Below are positions 6,879-9,415 of a DNA stretch of 9,415 nucleotides, piece after piece. The notes beneath the pieces were generated by a model that saw nothing but the letters and a program-made list of their open reading frames with translations, ran no database searches and was not told the DNA's origin. The position numbers and the translations under genes are program-made. The DNA comes from Flavobacteriales bacterium (GTDB lineage Bacteria; Bacteroidota; Bacteroidia; Flavobacteriales; TMED113). The stretch is from positions 1 to 9,415 of the forward strand of contig NZUB01000001.1 of NCBI GenBank assembly GCA_002696965.1, written 5' to 3'. The stretch's first letter is position 1. The number at the start of each line of letters is the position of its first letter.

Positions 6879-9415
6879 ATATAGTCTATTATATAGAAAC
6901 CTTCTGTGCCTTGATTTTGATAAAGCGGCATTAATAAATAGCCTGAATTCGGAGATTGAATAACTCCTCTTATGTCATGTCCTATGGTTTCTCCCTCTTT
7001 GATTTTTTGAAAGTTTAGCATGTTAGGATTCATTAGGAATTCATCCTCTTGTTTAATTTTATGGATGTATTTAACAGCATAATTTCCCTTAATTTTTTTT
7101 GCAAATTGACTCATCTTATTTGCATTTTGGCTTATTTTTTCAGGTATAGATTCAGACTTAATAAATCCTTTTTTTTCTAATATTTTCCAAATTCCAACTT
7201 CATGATTATTTACAGCAGCAGGATCTCCTATAGCACCCCCCTCAAATACTATAGTGTTGACTTTTTTTGAATGGTAGTATGCTGCAAATGAACCCTTAAC
7301 CTTTTGCAGTAAATTATTAATTACTGGTATTTTTAGACTCGATGCTAATTGAGCTTCTTTTTTATTATTTACAATTGTGAAAACCCCATTGGAAGAAGAA
7401 GTGTTATGTAGATCTATGATGCAAATATTTTTTTTATTTTTCAGGCTGATAATATTGTTTAGTAAACTTTTTAAAATTAAAAGTTCTTTTTCTTCACTGT
7501 TGGGCTTTTTAGGCTCTTCTTTTCGTCCCCAGATTCTATTCATGTCTACATCTATAAATCTTACATTTTTTGTTAATGCATTTATGTTTCCTATAATCCC
7601 AATAACTGTTCCTTCAATTTTTAAATCTAACATTTTAATGTCTTTAAAAAACCGATTTAAAGCGACGACACCAGATTTTTCATTTCCATGAATAGCTGCT
7701 GTAAAAATTATGGTTTTTTCATTATTACTATGATAGTTTCCAATTATTCGATCATAATTATTAGATAATTCTGACGTAATAGATTGCTTTTTTTCGTGTG
7801 ATTCATATTGCAATAGGTTTTCTTTTTGAATAATTCCAATAAATAATTTATCCTCTACTACAGGTAGCATTGTCGTGTTATTTTTGTTCATTATAAACAA
7901 TGCATCTTTAATCGTAATATCAGGTTTTATAGTTACAGGTCTTTTTCTCATTATATTTTTTATAATTATTTTTTTTCTATTAGTTATGTTTTTGTTATTG
8001 TTTAAAATATCCTTATCAAGGATGCCTGTAATATGTCCTGTTTTATTTACCACTACCATGTAATTTTTTTTATACCAATTATTGATTTGGTAAGCAAGTT
8101 CAAATATGTCATCCTGATTTATAGAGTTAATGTCTCTGTCCATACATTCTTCAATCAATAGTTTGGAAGGGTTATTAATTGCAATACTATGTTTTGGTAT
8201 ATCCCATTTGTGTACTGGTTTGTTTTGATTCTGATATCGAATCATATCAGATGTGATTGTGGTTAAAGCGTTTTGTTTTGAGTATTTTTTTCTTAATAAG
8301 TCATATGAGTCGATAATCCACCTAGAGCCATTTTTTCTAGAGTGAGTTCTTTCTTTTATAATATTTAAATACTTGTCAATATCTTTGGGGTTTATCTTAA
8401 TGCTAGATAAACCAATTGCGGCTTTTGGAATTAATTCATTTAAAATTAATTTTCTAACTTCTATTCTTTTTCCGAACCACCTCAACGTAGCATCAATACC
8501 TTGTTGAGCAGCAGTGTAAAAATTAATTCTTGCATCATCAAATTCCATTACTTTTTCTAAGTGGTCAATTGGACTGTTTTTATAAAACATTAATAATCCC
8601 AGCCAAAAAGTTGAATTTGCGATTTCATCGATAATTGTTGGTCCAGATGGCAGCATTCGGTTTTCAATTCGTATGCTTGGTTTATTCTTATAAATACCAT
8701 AACAAGGTCTATTCCATCTGTATACAGTAGAATTATGCAGTGTTAGTGCGTTTAATTTTGGTGTATTTAGATTTGGATTTCTATATTTTTGTTGAGTTAA
8801 TGATTTTAGTAGTATTTTATATCTAGTTATATCTTCTTTAAAAATTTCAATCAGCGATTTTTTTAACCATTGATTTCCAAAAGTTACTCTCGGTAGACTT
8901 TCTAAATGATAGTTTCCAATAATTCGTGTGTCGGTAGCTTGTTGGAAAACAGCAATTCTGGTTTCATTCCATAATCTTTTCCCAAATAGCATAGGTGAAT
9001 TCACACTAGTAGCTAGTACGGGCGCAGCTATTAGTTGAGCAATATTATATATATGATGAAAAATTTTGGGTTTAATTTGTAAGTGAAATTGAAAGCCGGT
9101 ATTACAACCTTCAATTAATGGGGAATCATGTTGAAATATTAATTCGTCAATTCCAGAAATTCTAATTTTGTATTTTTCTCCTCTTGATGCACTGATTGCA
9201 TTGCAGAGGTCAAAATATCTTTGGTTATTCGTGATATTTTCAAAACGTAGATCATGTTTTCTTACAGTAGGGAGGATGCCTGTTAATATTATGTCTGAAT
9301 TATTTTTTTGAGCTATTTTTTGCGCAAGCTGCATTTTATCTAGTAAAACATTCTCCATGGTTCGTAAAGCATTTCTTTTTAAATCAATAGGCTCTATATT
9401 GAGTTCCATGTTAAA
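6875..9415 (-). CDS. fusion protein: GCS2/YbdK-type carboxylate-amine ligase, CBS pair, aspartoacylase/succinylglutamate-desuccinylase-type zinc hydrolase; 5' end outside window
   Basis: Residues are numbered from the Met at 9409, probably not the true start: the frame continues to the edge (Phe-Asn before Met) and FNMELNIEP fits an internal strand of the ligase family. Residues 1-395 resemble the GCS2 ligase core, which joins an amine to a carboxylate with ATP: ILTGILPTVRKHDL, HDSPLIEGCNTGFQFHLQI (94-112), SPMLFGKRLWNETR, RVTFGNQW (174-181) and RIENRMLPSGP (247-257). Residues 416-470 and 482-535 are two CBS domains, usually adenine-nucleotide sensors. Residues 553-844 are an AspA/AstE (M14-like) zinc hydrolase: HGNE gives ligands His574 and Glu577, DMNR is 622-625, DLHNT gives ligand His668, and FEGG gives the likely catalytic Glu723, followed by the C-terminal beta domain. 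There is no signal peptide in view, so it is probably cytoplasmic. Substrates are unknown. The expected N-terminal GxExEF metal-binding segment would lie beyond the window. Confidence 0.88.
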   Translation of the reverse strand, partial: FNMELNIEPIDLKRNALRTMENVLLDKMQLAQKIAQKNNSDIILTGILPTVRKHDLRFENITNNQRYFDLCNAISASRGEKYKIRISGIDELIFQHDSPLIEGCNTGFQFHLQIKPKIFHHIYNIAQLIAAPVLATSVNSPMLFGKRLWNETRIAVFQQATDTRIIGNYHLESLPRVTFGNQWLKKSLIEIFKEDITRYKILLKSLTQQKYRNPNLNTPKLNALTLHNSTVYRWNRPCYGIYKNKPSIRIENRMLPSGPTIIDEIANSTFWLGLLMFYKNSPIDHLEKVMEFDDARINFYTAAQQGIDATLRWFGKRIEVRKLILNELIPKAAIGLSSIKINPKDIDKYLNIIKERTHSRKNGSRWIIDSYDLLRKKYSKQNALTTITSDMIRYQNQNKPVHKWDIPKHSIAINNPSKLLIEECMDRDINSINQDDIFELAYQINNWYKKNYMVVVNKTGHITGILDKDILNNNKNITNRKKIIIKNIMRKRPVTIKPDITIKDALFIMNKNNTTMLPVVEDKLFIGIIQKENLLQYESHEKKQSITSELSNNYDRIIGNYHSNNEKTIIFTAAIHGNEKSGVVALNRFFKDIKMLDLKIEGTVIGIIGNINALTKNVRFIDVDMNRIWGRKEEPKKPNSEEKELLILKSLLNNIISLKNKKNICIIDLHNTSSSNGVFTIVNNKKEAQLASSLKIPVINNLLQKVKGSFAAYYHSKKVNTIVFEGGAIGDPAAVNNHEVGIWKILEKKGFIKSESIPEKISQNANKMSQFAKKIKGNYAVKYIHKIKQEDEFLMNPNMLNFQKIKEGETIGHDIRGVIQSPNSGYLLMPLYQNQGTEGFYIIDYI
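7730..7750 (-). repeat. 21-base direct repeat, copy in the hydrolase domain
   Basis: This copy encodes RIIGNYH (residues 554-560 from the Met at 9409) just before the zinc hydrolase core. It matches 8906-8926 at 20 of 21 bases, on the same strand and in the same reading frame. In AspA/AstE proteins an RIIG-type strand is usual at this place, so this is likely the native copy. Confidence 0.7.
7790..8167 (-). other. tandem CBS domains inside the fusion protein
   Basis: Residues 415-540 (counted from the Met at 9409) contain two CBS-like units. The first has ECMDRDINSINQDD, an amphipathic helix and MVVVNKTGHITGILDKDIL. The second has IMRKRPVTIKPDITIKDAL and TMLPVVEDKLFIGIIQKENLL. A Lys/Asn-rich linker (470-480) separates them. 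CBS pairs bind AMP, ATP or related ligands in many enzymes, so regulation of the flanking catalytic domains is a reasonable inference. Confidence 0.8.
8906..8926 (-). repeat. 21-base direct repeat, copy in the ligase domain
   Basis: This copy encodes RIIGNYH (residues 162-168 from the Met at 9409) within the GCS2 domain, just before RVTFGNQW. It differs from 7730-7750 only at one base (A against T at 8921 and 7745 on the + strand). The two copies are 1176 bases (392 codons) apart. Confidence 0.7.

Noticed and set aside
6879..6896. Short inverted repeat just after gap (CTATTATATAG region) as a terminator
   Set aside because: Arms of only about four A/T-rich bases, and it lies within the coding end of the fusion gene.
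7377..7691. 104-codon + strand reading frame rich in Phe/Leu
   Set aside because: Shadow of the Lys/Asn-rich - strand hydrolase domain, whose zinc motifs lie in the same bases; the apparent hydrophobicity is the complement of A-rich codons.
7875..8063. 62-codon hydrophobic + strand frame resembling a membrane peptide
   Set aside because: Antisense to the CBS region; poly-Phe/Ile/Leu comes from complementing AAA/AAT codons.
1..9415. Alternative genetic code (TGA not used as a stop in any of nine genes)
   Set aside because: Trp residues at conserved places are encoded by TGG, and lack of TGA stops in nine AT-rich genes is easily chance.

Overview
The window looks like a piece of the chromosome of a Bacteroidota bacterium, most likely a marine Flavobacteriales-type organism with an AT-rich genome. 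The support is the strong A/T bias, the near absence of Shine-Dalgarno sequences, a citrate synthase of the mitochondrial-like kind, and the gene order (acidic ribosomal-protein-like tail)-carA-eno-gltA, which I know from flavobacterial rpoA-rplQ downstream regions. All nine stop codons are TAA or TAG. Lineage is inferred from these signs, not tested.

Left block, + strand (1-3949): the last 58 codons of a gene ending in an acidic pentapeptide-repeat tail (probably ribosomal protein L17), then carA (small subunit of carbamoyl-phosphate synthase), eno (enolase) overlapping carA by 14 bases, and gltA two bases after eno. The packing of carA-eno-gltA indicates one transcript linking arginine/pyrimidine precursor supply, lower glycolysis and entry to the TCA cycle.

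Middle (3930-4947): rlmB, a 23S rRNA ribose methyltransferase of the SPOUT class, is on the - strand and overlaps the end of gltA tail-to-tail by 20 bases. It diverges from a 49-codon gene (4763-4912) that encodes a tiny, cysteine-containing predicted lipoprotein with no recognised family. The 80 bases between the two starts hold a perfect 8-base inverted repeat and a TAnnTTTG-like promoter element.

Right of centre, + strand (4948-6878): lipA (lipoyl synthase, GTG start) and gap (glyceraldehyde-3-phosphate dehydrogenase), 5 bases apart.

Right end, - strand (6875-9415): one long reading frame that meets gap tail-to-tail and runs off the right edge. It fuses three modules: a GCS2/YbdK-type carboxylate-amine ligase, a pair of CBS domains, and a succinylglutamate-desuccinylase/aspartoacylase-type zinc hydrolase with its metal and catalytic residues intact. 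The first Met inside the window is probably not the true start: the frame stays open to the edge, and the expected N-terminal glutamate motif of the ligase is missing. This protein, an amide-bond-making and an amide-bond-breaking domain joined by a likely nucleotide sensor, is the most interesting item. It also carries an in-frame 21-base direct repeat encoding RIIGNYH in both the ligase and the hydrolase parts. The rest of the window is ordinary housekeeping. No tRNA, rRNA, CRISPR array or insertion sequence was seen.
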